From a bacterium BMS3Bbin10 (GTDB lineage Bacteria > Pseudomonadota > Alphaproteobacteria > Rhizobiales > Methyloligellaceae): DNA of 58,932 nt. The notes below the pieces were generated by a model. The model saw only the letters and a list, made by a program, of their open reading frames with translations. It made no database searches and had not been told where the DNA came from. Every line of letters begins with the position of its first letter. Within the stretch, counting starts at the first letter, position 1. Both the position numbers and the translations under genes were made by a program. Of this stretch, positions 27,201 through 35,322 are shown in pieces. The stretch covers positions 1-58,932 of the forward strand of contig BDTT01000137.1 of the NCBI GenBank assembly GCA_002897995.1, read 5' to 3'.

Positions 27201-28954
27201 AGAATGGGCTGGCTGACCTCGAGCCGCTTGAGCTTCGAGGTGCCCTTGAGATCGAGCAGGTTGGGGCGCGGGCCGATGAAGCTCACCAGCGACATCACCA
27301 GCTCCTCGCGAATGGGATCGATCGGCGGATTGGTGACCTGCGCGAAGTTCTGCTTGAAATAGGTGTGCAGCAGCTTCGGGCGGCTGGACAGGGCCGAGAT
27401 TGGCGTGTCGGTGCCCATGGAGCCGATGGCTTCCTGACCGGCATGGGCCATTGGCGTTATCAGGAATTTGAGACTCTCCTGCGTGTAGCCGAACATCTGC
27501 TGGCGGTCGAGCAGGGACACATTTGTCCGCGGCGCCGGCTGGCCGGATTTGGGTAAATCGCGCACGCGGATCTGACCCCGGTCGAGCCAGCTCTGATAGG
27601 GATGGGAGCCCGCCAGCTCCGCCTTGATTTCCTCATCGGAAACGATGCTGCCCTTCAGCAGATCGATGAGCAGCATTTTCCCCGGCTGGAGCCGCCATTT
27701 GTGAATGATGGTTTCTTCGGGCACGGGCAGCACGCCGGCTTCGGACGCCATCACGACGAGGTCGTCGCTGGTGACGAAATAGCGCGCCGGGCGCAGGCCG
27801 TTGCGGTCGAGCGTCGCGCCGATTTGCAGGCCGTCCGTGAAGGCGACGCTGGCCGGGCCGTCCCACGGCTCCATCAGGGCGGCGTGATATTCGTAAAAAG
27901 CGCGGCGCTTGTCGTCCATCAGCGGGTTGCCGGCCCAGGCTTCGGGGATCAGCATCATCGCCGCGTGGGCGAGGCTATAGCCGCCCTGAGTGAGGAATTC
28001 CAGCGCGTTGTCGAAACAGGCCGTGTCCGACTGGCCTTCATAGGAGATCGGCCACAGCTTCGAGATGTCATCGCCGAACAGATGCGAGGACACCGACGCC
28101 TGGCGCGCGGCCATCCAGTTGACGTTGCCCCGCAGCGTGTTGATCTCGCCATTATGGGCGATCATGCGAAACGGGTGCGCCAGCTTCCAGGACGGGAATG
28201 TGTTGGTTGAAAAACGCTGATGGACCAGCGCCAGCGCCGAGATGAAGCTCTCGTCGGACAGGTCATTATAATAGGGGCTGAGCTGGTCGGCGAGGAACAT
28301 GCCCTTATAGACGATGGTGCGGCAGGACAGCGAGACGATGTAAAATCCGTTGTCGCGGCCTTCGGTTTTGCCAAACACCGTGTTGGAAATAACCTTGCGC
28401 AAAATATAGAGCCGCCGCTCGAACTGGGCATCGCTGGAGACGCCCTCCCCCCTGCCAACAAAGAACTGGTCGTGGAGCGGCTCGGTCTCGAGGACGGTCC
28501 GGGACAGACAGGCATTGTCAACGGGTACCTCGCGCCAGCCCAGCAGGCGGTGCCCTTCCTGCTCGATCGCCCGCTCGACGATTTCACGGCAATGGGCGCG
28601 CAGCGCCGCGTCCCGCGGCATGAAGATGTACCCCACCCCATAATGGCCGGGCTCGGGGAGTTCAAAACCGGTGGCGGCGCATTCCCTGGCGAAAAATTCA
28701 TGTGGAATCTGGACCAGCATGCCCGCCCCGTCGCCGGCGCGCGGGTCCGCGCCGGTGGCGCCGCGATGTTCGAGATTCTCCAGAATCTGGATGCCCTTGG
28801 CGACGATGCCGTGGGATTTCTCGTTTCCGAGATGGGCGATGAAGCCCACGCCGCATGCGTCGTGATCGAGCGCGGGGTCATACAGGCCCTGCCGTTGGCC
28901 CATCGCCGTTTTGCCTTGATCCCGCAACGCTGCTGCTCCCTTCCGTTTCATCAT
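24245..28954 (-). CDS. gltB: Glutamate synthase (NADPH) large subunit
   Basis: 1569 residues. It makes two glutamates from glutamine and 2-oxoglutarate. A propeptide of about 33 residues is cut before Cys34 in [11 protein letters not shown], the catalytic cysteine of the glutamine amidotransferase domain. The FMN-binding synthase domain follows ([15 protein letters not shown], then the 3Fe-4S cysteines in [15 protein letters not shown]). The C-terminal beta-helix domain (GXGXG type) runs through GGRIVVRPP and [14 protein letters not shown]. Start at 28954 or 28951; a GGGGTG site precedes it. Long frames on the other strand are codon-bias shadows. Confidence 0.97.
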   Translation of the reverse strand: MMKRKGAAALRDQGKTAMGQRQGLYDPALDHDACGVGFIAHLGNEKSHGIVAKGIQILENLEHRGATGADPRAGDGAGMLVQIPHEFFARECAATGFELPEPGHYGVGYIFMPRDAALRAHCREIVERAIEQEGHRLLGWREVPVDNACLSRTVLETEPLHDQFFVGRGEGVSSDAQFERRLYILRKVISNTVFGKTEGRDNGFYIVSLSCRTIVYKGMFLADQLSPYYNDLSDESFISALALVHQRFSTNTFPSWKLAHPFRMIAHNGEINTLRGNVNWMAARQASVSSHLFGDDISKLWPISYEGQSDTACFDNALEFLTQGGYSLAHAAMMLIPEAWAGNPLMDDKRRAFYEYHAALMEPWDGPASVAFTDGLQIGATLDRNGLRPARYFVTSDDLVVMASEAGVLPVPEETIIHKWRLQPGKMLLIDLLKGSIVSDEEIKAELAGSHPYQSWLDRGQIRVRDLPKSGQPAPRTNVSLLDRQQMFGYTQESLKFLITPMAHAGQEAIGSMGTDTPISALSSRPKLLHTYFKQNFAQVTNPPIDPIREELVMSLVSFIGPRPNLLDLKGTSKLKRLEVSQPILDNERLEKIRKIGEIADNDFRTVTLDITYRADAGPEGMEPALTGLCRDAEKAVGDGFNIIILSDRAARADAVPIPSLLATSAVHHHLIRKGLRTSVGLVVETGEAYEVNQFCTLAGYGAEAINPYLAFETLEDMLEDLGEDLTRKEVLNNFIKAIDKGLLKVMSKMGISTYQSYCGAQIFDAVGLASDFIARYFTGTHSQVEGIGLIEVARETVARHRLAFSDAPVYRNALDVGGEYAFRIRGEAHTWTPDAVADLQHAVRGSLPDKYRAFAKRVNDQDRRLLTLRGLFNIKGAGDMGRQPVPLDKVEPASEIVKRFATGAMSYGSISREAHTTLAIAMNRMGAKSNTGEGGEESDRFEPLPNGDSMRSAIKQVASGRFGVTCEYLVNSDMIQIKMAQGAKPGEGGQLPGHKVDAVIAKVRHSTPGVGLISPPPHHDIYSIEDLAQLIFDLKNVNPRSDISVKLVSEVGVGTVAAGVAKARADHVTISGFEGGTGASPLTSIKHAGSPWEIGLAETQQTLVANRLRGRIAVQVDGGLRTGRDVIVGALLGADEFGFSTAPLIAAGCIMMRKCHLNTCPVGVATQDPVLRKRFTGTPEHIINYFFFVAEEVREMMAVMGFEKFDDLIGQTQWLDKQDAIDHWKAHGLDFTALFYKPDVPEDVSLFHNACQVHHIDQVLDRKLIEAARPALEEGTPVRMEFGIANTDRTTGAMLSGEVAKRHGHDGLREDTIHIALKGTAGQSFGAWLAAGITLDLEGEANDYVGKGLSGGRIVVRPPANSAIVPEESIIIGNTVLYGAISGECYFRGIAGERFAVRNSGAIAVVEGTGDHGCEYMTGGVVAVIGPTGRNFAAGMSGGIAYVLDEAGDFERRCNMAMVDLEPVSEHAERMERLSHQGTDLQSHGLVDVMSDMTSFDSERLRQLIENHLHYTGSARAREILEDWDASLAKFVKIMPVEYRRALEEMTKHQEADTTGLDELEIGLRGGK

Positions 28955-29333
28955 GTTTCACCCCGCGGCGCAGCCCGCGCGCGTCTCCGCGCCACTTTAT
29001 TCAAGCTGGAGACCGTGCTTGCAAGACTGCATCTGAGGCCAATTTTCACCGCTTTGAGCCAGCGGCCGGCACGCTTGCCGTGTGCCGATTGCCCGGCGGG
29101 GTCCGAATATCCCGCCTTCGGATTGCTGCCGGTCCGGTGTGTTCGCGCTGAGGGCGCGCGAAGCAGCCGCATCTGAACCGGTGGCCCGACGCAAAGGGAC
29201 AGCAACACTGTCCTATCGCCGGCTCAAAATGCCAGATTTGCCGCGCCGACACAAGGTTTTGAATGAAGCAAGTGTTTCCGCGCCCGTCCAACAGCCTCGA
29301 CGGGCGCAGTCCCGGGCGGCTATAGAAGCGCGC
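28955..29333. other. Divergent intergenic region between gltB and the S9 peptidase
   Basis: No supported gene. It should hold promoters for both divergent units. I see no clear -35/-10 pair or operator. In-frame extension of the peptidase gene upstream of 29334 has no family-like content. Confidence 0.4.
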
Positions 29334-31280
29334 ATGTCTTCGCCACCACGACCCTATGGAACCTGGCGCTCGCCCGTAACGGCGCGGGCCGTGGCGGGCA
29401 AGTCGCTGCGTTTCGGCGCGCTCCAGGGCGACGGCGAGACCCTCTACTGGTCGGAAAGCCGCCCCGATGAAGGCGGGCGCGGCGTGATTATGCGCGCGGG
29501 CCCCGAAGGCGTGGCGGAAGATGTTCTCCCCCTTCCTTTTTCGGCGCGCTCGAAGGTCCACGAATATGGCGGGGGCGAATATCTGGCTGCCGGCGAGAAC
29601 GTGTATTTCGTCGATGCGGACAGCCAGGACATCTACGCCATTGCCCCGGGCGCGTCCCCCCGGCGGCTGACCCGTGACGCGGAGACGCGGTTCGCGGACC
29701 TGGCTCCGGATTTGACGAGAGGCCGGCTGATCGCCATCGCGGAGCGCCACCGCGCGGGCGGCGACCCTTGCCAGCGCGAGAATTTCATCGCCGCAGTTCC
29801 GGCGGGCGGGGGCGGTGAAAATGAACTGGATGAACTGGCGCGCGGGCGCGATTTCTACGCTTCCGCGCGTGTCAGTCCCGATGGGCGCAAGCTCGCGTGG
29901 CTGGCCTGGGATCTTCCCCACATGCCCTGGGAGCAGGCGGCGCTCTACATTGCGGAAATTGCTGAAGATGGTTCGCTCGGGCCGGAAAACCGGATTGCCG
30001 GGGGCGACGGCAGCGCCGTGTTCCAGCCCGCATGGGCGCCCGGTGGCCGGTTGTTCTTCATCTGGGACAGGAGCGGCTTCGGCATGCTGCATGCCTGGGA
30101 CGGGACAGGCATCACGCAAATCCTTGACCACGAGGGCGAGCTGATGCGCCCGCTCTGGGTTTTCGGAATGCAGTCTTACGCAATTCTCGATGAGGCGCGC
30201 ATCGCGGCCGCCTTCATCGAACAGGGCGAAACCCGGCTGGGCATCATCGATGCGGCCGGCGGCGGCCTGACCTTCATTGACAGCGCCCTGCGCGGCATCG
30301 ACTCGCTTGCGCCCTTCGGGGGAGGCATCGCCCTCATCGGCGCGGGCGACACCACAGCCCCGGCGGTTGTCGCGCTCAAGCGGGACGGGAACCCTGAAAC
30401 GCTGCGGTCGGCGGGCGATCCCGGCCTGTCCCCCGATGACATCTCCAGAGGCGAGATGCTGCGCTTCGAGGGCGATGAGGGCGATGAACTTTACGCGCTG
30501 TTTTATCCACCCGCGAATGCGTGCGTCGGCGCGCCGGGAGATGAGCGCCCGCCGCTGATCGTGTTCGTGCATGGCGGGCCAACGGGGATGGCCGACCGGG
30601 GGCTGAAACTCAAGGTTCAATACTGGACAAGCCGGGGGTTTGCGGTCTGCGATCTGGATTATTCGGGCAGCGCCGGTTACGGACGCGCCTACCGCGAGAG
30701 ATTGAACGGCCAATGGGGAATCCGCGACGTGGCGGACGTGGCCGCGCTCATACGCCATTTGACCGGGACCGGCAAAGTCGATGGGGACCGGCTGCTGATC
30801 TCGGGGGGCAGCGCGGGCGGCTACACGGTGCTGATGGCGCTGGCGGAACTGGATATATTTTCCGCCGGTGCGTGTTCTTACGGCGTTGCGGATCTCAGTC
30901 AGCTCCAGCGCATCACCCACAAATTCGAGAGCGGATATCTTTACGCCCTGACGGGCACGGATGAGGAAACATGCGAGGCGGTTTTCGCGGAGCGCTCACC
31001 GATCAACCGGGCCAATGAGATCACATGCCCGGTGATTTTCTTTCAAGGCCTGGAAGACAAGGTGGTGCCGCCGGAACAGTCGCGCTCCATGGCGCGGACG
31101 CTGCGGATGCGCGGCGTGCCGGTGACCATCCGCGAATTCGCCAATGAGGCGCACGGATTCCGCCGCGCCGAAACCATCATCGAAGTGCTGGAGTGCGAAT
31201 ATGCATTTTATGCGCGCGTTCTGGGGCTGGAGCCGGCCGAAGTGCTGCCGGACATCGTGATTGATAACTGGCGCCGCTGA
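29334..31280 (+). CDS. S9 family prolyl-oligopeptidase-like peptidase
   Basis: 648 residues. The first about 370 residues look like a beta-propeller (YWSESRPDEGGRG, FSARSKVHEYGGGEYL, VSPDGRKLAWLAWD). The C-terminal alpha/beta hydrolase has the nucleophile Ser near 493 in ISGGSAGGYTVL, HGGPTGMADRGL as oxyanion region and EAHGFRRAE supplying the catalytic His. The family cleaves short peptides, often at acylated or Pro-containing ends. No signal peptide, so it is probably cytoplasmic. The start at 29334 is where homology-like sequence begins. Confidence 0.9.
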   Translation: MSSPPRPYGTWRSPVTARAVAGKSLRFGALQGDGETLYWSESRPDEGGRGVIMRAGPEGVAEDVLPLPFSARSKVHEYGGGEYLAAGENVYFVDADSQDIYAIAPGASPRRLTRDAETRFADLAPDLTRGRLIAIAERHRAGGDPCQRENFIAAVPAGGGGENELDELARGRDFYASARVSPDGRKLAWLAWDLPHMPWEQAALYIAEIAEDGSLGPENRIAGGDGSAVFQPAWAPGGRLFFIWDRSGFGMLHAWDGTGITQILDHEGELMRPLWVFGMQSYAILDEARIAAAFIEQGETRLGIIDAAGGGLTFIDSALRGIDSLAPFGGGIALIGAGDTTAPAVVALKRDGNPETLRSAGDPGLSPDDISRGEMLRFEGDEGDELYALFYPPANACVGAPGDERPPLIVFVHGGPTGMADRGLKLKVQYWTSRGFAVCDLDYSGSAGYGRAYRERLNGQWGIRDVADVAALIRHLTGTGKVDGDRLLISGGSAGGYTVLMALAELDIFSAGACSYGVADLSQLQRITHKFESGYLYALTGTDEETCEAVFAERSPINRANEITCPVIFFQGLEDKVVPPEQSRSMARTLRMRGVPVTIREFANEAHGFRRAETIIEVLECEYAFYARVLGLEPAEVLPDIVIDNWRR

Positions 31281-31468
31281 GATCATCTGCCAGGTGATTG
31301 TCTTTCATGGCCGGATGTTGCTCTAGGTATATCGGCCTGTGCGGAGAAGGCTCCAGCTTCTGCTGCAGAGAATCTTTTGGAAAGATCGCCTTCGCAGGCC
31401 TTAAAAACACCCCAGGGCATCAATATGACGAGTGCTGGTTTAGTGCGAAGAGTCAGGGAGGAAACATC

Positions 31469-32260
31469 ATGATCATCAAGCCCGTTCTCATAGCGGCACT
31501 GTTTAGCGCGCTTGCTTTGCCCGTGGCGGCACAGGATTTGTCGCGCGGAAAATGGATCGACCTCACGCATCCCTTCAACGCCGGATCGATCTACTGGCCG
31601 ACGGCGAAAATGTTCAAGAAGGAGACCGTCTTCGAAGGACAGACGGAAGGCGGTTTCTACTATTCCGCCTACAACTATTCCGCCGCCGAGCATGGCGGCA
31701 CCCATCTGGATGCGCCGATCCATTTTGCCAAGGGCGCGCTGACGGCCGACGCTCTGCCGGTAGCGCAGCTTATCGGACCAGGGGTTGTAATTGATGTTAC
31801 CCGGCAGTCGGCAAAAGATGTCGATTACCTGGTGAGTGTACAGGACATAGAGGCGCATGAACGAAAACATGGCCGCATTCCCAAGGGTGCGATTGTGTTG
31901 ATCAACACCGGTCGCGCAGCTCTCTATCCTGATCGTGAAAAATATATGGGAACCGCCGAGCGCGGGGCCGAGGCCGTGCCCAAGTTGCGTTTCCCGGGGC
32001 TCTCGAAGCAGGGAGCAGAACTTCTCGTGAAACGCGGGATCGGCGCGATTGGCATCGATACACCCTCGATCGATTTCGGGCAGTCCAAGAGCTTTGACGC
32101 CCATGTCGCATTGATGACCAATAATATTCCGGCCTTCGAGAATGTCGCGGATATGTCGGGACTGTCGCCGACCGGTGCAACGATCATAGCCCTGCCGATG
32201 AAGATCGAGGGCGGATCGGGCGGACCGCTCCGCATCATCGCCCATCTGCCGGGCAGTTGA
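31469..32260 (+). CDS. Secreted cyclase-family metal-dependent hydrolase
   Basis: 263 residues. A signal peptide (IKPVLIAALFSALALPVAAQ) leads to a cyclase-superfamily fold. The metal-binding signature HGGTHLDAPIHFAKG is at about residues 74-88, and WIDLTHPFNAGSIYWP near the start is also typical. Members hydrolyse N-formylkynurenine, isatin or related amides with Mn or Zn. The exact substrate is unknown; a periplasmic enzyme resembling isatin hydrolase is one possibility. The start at 31469 has AGGGAGG upstream and gives a clean signal peptide. Confidence 0.88.
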   Translation: MIIKPVLIAALFSALALPVAAQDLSRGKWIDLTHPFNAGSIYWPTAKMFKKETVFEGQTEGGFYYSAYNYSAAEHGGTHLDAPIHFAKGALTADALPVAQLIGPGVVIDVTRQSAKDVDYLVSVQDIEAHERKHGRIPKGAIVLINTGRAALYPDREKYMGTAERGAEAVPKLRFPGLSKQGAELLVKRGIGAIGIDTPSIDFGQSKSFDAHVALMTNNIPAFENVADMSGLSPTGATIIALPMKIEGGSGGPLRIIAHLPGS

Positions 32261-32288
32261 ATAACGGGCGGCTTGAGCCGTGAACAAG

Positions 32289-32323
32289 AAGCGGGCGCCC
32301 TCCCTCCTGGAGAACGCCCGCTT
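32289..32323. terminator. Bidirectional hairpin between convergent genes
   Basis: AAGCGGGCG (32289-32297) and CGCCCGCTT (32315-32323) pair perfectly over nine bases. The hairpin sits 28 bases after the cyclase stop and 26 bases before the Hsp20 stop on the other strand. No long T-run follows, so termination strength is uncertain. Confidence 0.6.
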
Positions 32324-32349
32324 CGCTATGGCAGGGGAGTGCCGAAGAT

Positions 32350-32814
32350 TTACGACTTGGCTTTGCCCTCGATCGTCTTGGGCTTCGAGCTGTTGTCGTT
32401 GATGGCGATCGTGCGCGGCTTCATGGCCTCGGGGATTTTGCGTACCAGGTCGATGTGCAGCAGCCCGTTTTCAAAGCTGGCGCCGTCGACCGTGACATGC
32501 TCCTCAAGCTGGAAGCGGCGCTCGAAACTGCGCGTCGCGATGCCGCGATGCAGATATTCTTTCTGATCGTCCGCTTCGGTGTGCTCTCCGCGCACGGTGA
32601 GCGTATTTTCCTTGGCCTCGACATTGAGCTCGCTCTCGGCGAAGCCCGCGACCGCCATGGTAATGCGGTACTCATTCTCGCCGACGCGCTCGATATTGTA
32701 GGGCGGGTAGGCGGGAGCGTCATTGTCAAGCGTTCCGATGGAATCGAACAGCGACGCCAGGCGGTCAAAGCCGACAGTGGATCGATAGAGTGGTGTCAGA
32801 TCAAAGTGCCTCAT
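32350..32814 (-). CDS. Small heat-shock protein (Hsp20/IbpA type)
   Basis: 154 residues. It opens with MRHFDLTPLYRSTVGFDRLASLFDS, typical of class A alphaproteobacterial small heat-shock proteins, then PPYNIERVGENEYRITMAVAGF and GLLHIDLVRKIPE of the alpha-crystallin domain. The C-terminal I-x-I element is TIAIND. These proteins hold unfolding proteins for refolding. The start at 32814 is fixed by AAGGAGGA upstream. The 5' region contains a probable RNA thermometer (see the separate entry). The downstream end faces the cyclase gene across a shared hairpin. Confidence 0.95.
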   Translation of the reverse strand: MRHFDLTPLYRSTVGFDRLASLFDSIGTLDNDAPAYPPYNIERVGENEYRITMAVAGFAESELNVEAKENTLTVRGEHTEADDQKEYLHRGIATRSFERRFQLEEHVTVDGASFENGLLHIDLVRKIPEAMKPRTIAINDNSSKPKTIEGKAKS

Positions 32815-32895
32815 CACATATCCTCCTTGTGAAGCAACATGCGGTTTCGGCCCGCCGGGTGCGGCCGGGCCATCAGTGCATTGCGCACCCGTGAC
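32815..32895 (-). promoter_or_regulatory. Probable ROSE-type RNA thermometer of the Hsp20 gene
   Basis: On the reverse strand the leader holds a GC-rich hairpin (GGCCCG / CGGGCC, bounded by 32849 and 32871). It then has TTGCT at 32833-32837 a few bases before the ribosome-binding site AAGGAGGA (32821-32828). A UUGCU-type motif placed to mask the ribosome-binding site is the hallmark of ROSE elements of alphaproteobacterial small heat-shock genes. The pairing has not been computed. Confidence 0.6.
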
Positions 32896-33070
32896 TGGCA
32901 TGCGCATAACAATAATATGGGATCGGAAAACGCCGATTCAAGAGGGCGTAACAAGTTGAAAGTCCTGGATTTACTCTCAACAGCTTGTGGCGCTTGCCAT
33001 GGTTGATATAACAGGCGGTATCCAGCCGGGCCTGCGCCGGGCGCCACGCCGCGAAAGACAAGCCCGTCAT

Positions 33071-34015
33071 ATGACTCTCGTTGGTATTCCGCGCAATCCC
33101 GTCCCGCCGGGCGCCGAGGCCGGCATGCTCACCGCTCATGACGGCGCCCAGTTGCGTTATGCACGCTGGGGGCCGCCGGCGCGCGGCCGCAAGGGAACCG
33201 TGTGCCTGTTCGGCGGGCGCGCCGAATTCATCGAGAAATATTTCGAGACCGTCTCGGATTTGCGGCAGCGCGGATTCGCCGTCGCCACCATGGACTGGCG
33301 CGGCCAGGGGGGCTCGTCGCGGCCCTTGCGCAACAAGCATAAGGGCCATGTGGAGGACTTTGCGCAATATGACGCCGACCTTGCCCTGTTTATGAGCGAG
33401 ATCGTGCTGCCCGACTGCCCGCCGCCCTATTTCGCGCTGGCCCATTCCATGGGCGGCAATATCCTCATTCGCGCCGCCTGCATGCGCGATTGCTGGTTCG
33501 ACCGGATGGTGCTGACCGCGCCGATGATCGCTCTGGGGCCGGGGACGCCCTCGCTCGGGCTCATCGATATGCTGGCGCAGCTGGCGGTGTTCTTCGGCCT
33601 TGGCGACCTTTATGTGCCCGGCGGCAAGAACGAAGCGTCCGGGCTGGAGCCGTTCGAAGGCAATCTGCTCACCTCCGACAGGCGGCGCTATGAACTCAAC
33701 CGGTTGATCCTGGAAGCGGCGCCGGGGCTGGGGCTGGGGTCTCCGACAATCGGCTGGGTGCGCGCCGCGGCGGCGTCGATGAAGATGATAAACGCCTTCG
33801 GCTTTCCGCCGCGGGTGCATGTGCCAATGCTCATGCTGGCCGCCGGACAGGACCGTGTGGTGTCGAACCGGGGAATAGAGGAGCTGGCCATGCAGCTCAA
33901 GGCGGGCAGCCGGATCACTGTCGACGGCGCGCGCCATGAATTGCTCCAGGAGCAGGACCGCTTCCGCGAGCAGGTCTGGTCCTCTTTCGACGCCTTTGTT
34001 CCGGGCTCTGGTTAA
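33071..34015 (+). CDS. Alpha/beta hydrolase (lysophospholipase/monoglyceride lipase type)
   Basis: 314 residues. The fold is shown by MDWRGQGGSSRP after the first strands and the nucleophile elbow AHSMGG (Ser) near residue 130. The final His is in GARHELLQEQDR near the C-terminus, and an Asp-containing AAGQDRVVSN precedes it. This pattern fits PldB-like lysophospholipases or monoacylglycerol lipases. No signal peptide. The start at 33071 is uncertain; an in-frame Met at 32999 would add 24 residues, and neither has a strong ribosome-binding site. Confidence 0.85.
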   Translation: MTLVGIPRNPVPPGAEAGMLTAHDGAQLRYARWGPPARGRKGTVCLFGGRAEFIEKYFETVSDLRQRGFAVATMDWRGQGGSSRPLRNKHKGHVEDFAQYDADLALFMSEIVLPDCPPPYFALAHSMGGNILIRAACMRDCWFDRMVLTAPMIALGPGTPSLGLIDMLAQLAVFFGLGDLYVPGGKNEASGLEPFEGNLLTSDRRRYELNRLILEAAPGLGLGSPTIGWVRAAAASMKMINAFGFPPRVHVPMLMLAAGQDRVVSNRGIEELAMQLKAGSRITVDGARHELLQEQDRFREQVWSSFDAFVPGSG

Positions 34016-34022
34016 ACTGGAG

Positions 34023-34040
34023 CGGTTTTTCATGAAACCG
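34023..34040. repeat. Short hairpin beside the long palindrome
   Basis: CGGTTT (34023-34028) and AAACCG (34035-34040) form a six-pair stem directly after the hydrolase stop and three bases before the 34-bp-arm palindrome. The two hairpins together make a compact structured block in the 3' region of convergent genes. Confidence 0.5.
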
Positions 34041-34043
34041 AAG

Positions 34044-34125
34044 CCGAGCCACCCGCTCCCCCTTGCCCAGCCACCCCAAGGGTACCATTACGGGGTGGTT
34101 GGGCAAGGGGGAGCGGGTGGCTCGG
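34044..34125. repeat. Long near-perfect palindrome between convergent genes
   Basis: Two 34-base arms (34044-34077 and 34092-34125) pair at 33 of 34 positions, and the odd pair would be G-U in one RNA strand. The loop has 14 bases. The arms contain CCACCCGCTCCCCC and CTTGCCC. The element lies between the hydrolase stop and the phosphatase stop and could act as a bidirectional terminator. A 13-base piece (CCACCCGCTCCCC) recurs near 35289, which hints at a family of such elements. Confidence 0.9.
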
Positions 34126-34144
34126 ACTATTTCGAAAGCGCTGG

Positions 34145-34948
34145 TTATCCCGAAAGGATTTTCAGCACCGTTTCGTGCAGCGCCGGGTCGCCGCAGGCAA
34201 CGGCGTGTCCGCCCTCGGCCGCCGGTCCGCCGGTCCAACTGGTGACGCAGCCTCCGGCGCGCTCGATGATGGGAATAAGCGGGGCGATGTCGTGGGCGGA
34301 GAGCCCGGATTCGACGACCAGATCGATATGTCCCGCGGCGAGCAGGCAATAGGCGTAGCAGTCGCCGCCGAACCAGCGCATGCGGACCCTCTCGCTGAGC
34401 GCATCGAAGCGCTCCTCGTCCCCGGGCGTCGCGAACAGGTCCGGGCTGGTGGAGGACAGGATCGCATCTTCAATTTTCGGGCAGGGCCTTGTGGCGATCG
34501 CGTGCTCGCCGGTGCGGCCGCGATAGAAGGCGCCGCGCTCCGCGCTCCAGAAGCGCTCCCCCGTGAAGGGCTGGTTCATCAGGCCGAGAAGCGGCGCCGC
34601 ATTTTTCGTCAGCGCGATCAGCGTGCCCCAGAGCGGCAGCCCCATGATGAAGGGGCGGGTGCCGTCTATGGGGTCCACCAGCCAGCAATAGTCCCTGCCC
34701 GGCGAAGCACCGCCAAATTCCTCTCCGCGCACGTCATGATCTGGCCAGTTGGCCTCGATCTCGGCGCGAATCACTTGCTCCGCCTGACGGTCCGCGGCCG
34801 TCACGGGATCGTATGCGCCGCCCGCGGATTTGTCCTCAACGCCGCTCAAATTGCGAAAATGCGGCAATACAGCCGCCGCGGACAGGTCGGCAAGCCTGTG
34901 TGCAAACGCCAAATAAGCTTCAAAACCGGTCTCTTTATTGTTGCTCAA
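34145..34948 (-). CDS. hisN: Inositol-monophosphatase-family phosphatase, HisN type
   Basis: 267 residues. The metal-binding signature is WLVDPIDGTRPFIMGLPLWG, with GEEFGG upstream as the first metal ligand region and SGLSAHDIAPLIPIIERAGG as the second. DGTRPF and LPLWGTL are typical of HisN, the monofunctional histidinol-phosphate phosphatase, though an inositol or other sugar-phosphate role (SuhB-like) is not excluded. The gene is divergent from a suhB/MmgR-type RNA, a neighbourhood known for that RNA. Its promoter probably lies in the AT-rich bases just upstream of 34948. Confidence 0.85.
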   Translation of the reverse strand: MSNNKETGFEAYLAFAHRLADLSAAAVLPHFRNLSGVEDKSAGGAYDPVTAADRQAEQVIRAEIEANWPDHDVRGEEFGGASPGRDYCWLVDPIDGTRPFIMGLPLWGTLIALTKNAAPLLGLMNQPFTGERFWSAERGAFYRGRTGEHAIATRPCPKIEDAILSSTSPDLFATPGDEERFDALSERVRMRWFGGDCYAYCLLAAGHIDLVVESGLSAHDIAPLIPIIERAGGCVTSWTGGPAAEGGHAVACGDPALHETVLKILSG

Positions 34949-35159
34949 TAACTTTAACTCCTTGAGATTTTCAGTATAAATTTCAATATACTATCATGCC
35001 GGCCCCTGAGCGGAGACTATGCATGTGCTGGCGCGCGGCGTCCGGGCACTACAAAGCTGGTGTGGCAAAAGCGCACCATATGCCGCGAATATTTCGTTAA
35101 GACTGGTTAATATCTTGAATCTTGTGCGGCGCAAGGACATATTGTTGCAATGCGGTAGT

Positions 35160-35174
35160 GACATGAGTCATGTC
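35160..35174 (+). promoter_or_regulatory. Palindrome at the promoter of the small RNA
   Basis: GACATGA-G-TCATGTC is a perfect inverted repeat with seven-base arms. It lies just upstream of the RNA's expected 5' end, over the likely -10 region, with TTGCAA at 35145-35150 as a weak -35. A repressor or activator dimer could bind here. Confidence 0.5.
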
Positions 35175-35246
35175 ATGCCGCTGCCCACTTTGGGCGTTTC
35201 CTCCCTTAGACTTGGGCCGCCCGGTTCACCCGGCGGCCCCTTTTTC
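35175..35246 (+). ncRNA. mmgR: suhB/MmgR-type small RNA (alpha-r8 family)
   Basis: The segment contains a short hairpin GCCCA/TGGGC (35183-35195), then TTTCCTCCCT at 35198-35207, the exposed ten-base motif conserved in this family. A strong terminator follows: GGGCCGCC (35214-35221) / GGCGGCCC (35232-35239) and a T-run at 35241-35245. Length (about 72-77 nt) and position near an inositol-monophosphatase-family gene fit the suhB RNA family, whose Sinorhizobium member MmgR limits polyhydroxybutyrate granules. The 5' end is estimated. Confidence 0.8.
35214..35245 (+). terminator. Rho-independent terminator of the small RNA
   Basis: Eight-pair GC stem GGGCCGCC / GGCGGCCC with a ten-base loop followed by CTTTTT. 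It is the clearest intrinsic terminator in the window. Confidence 0.88.
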
Positions 35247-35322
35247 TTGGATGCGCCTTTCCCGGAGCCTGTTCGAAGTCTTCCGGGCCACCCGCTCCCC
35301 GTCACGCCATAACCGGTGTGCG

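Larger units (their letters stand above)
34949..35322. other. Intergenic region holding the suhB/MmgR RNA
   Basis: No protein gene is supported; the frame 35019-35312 runs across the RNA and its terminator. The left part (34949-35000) is AT-rich, with TTGAGA at 34962 and TATACT at 34987, and probably serves hisN or a forward transcript. The right part contains the small RNA. Confidence 0.5.

Noticed and set aside
25937-27556. 539-residue frame opposite gltB
   Set aside because: A shadow of the gltB codon bias; no ribosome-binding site or domain.
29046-30920. 624-residue frame opposite the S9 peptidase
   Set aside because: Covers a complete peptidase on the other strand; composition is Arg/Ala/Pro noise.
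34999-35110. Possible 6S RNA because of CCCCTGAGC near 35005
   Set aside because: The short match is not supported by a matching 3' half or a long closing stem; the clear RNA in this region is suhB/MmgR.
35019-35312. 97-residue frame across the small RNA
   Set aside because: It runs through the MmgR motif and its terminator and has low-complexity Pro/Gly content; the RNA explains the sequence better.
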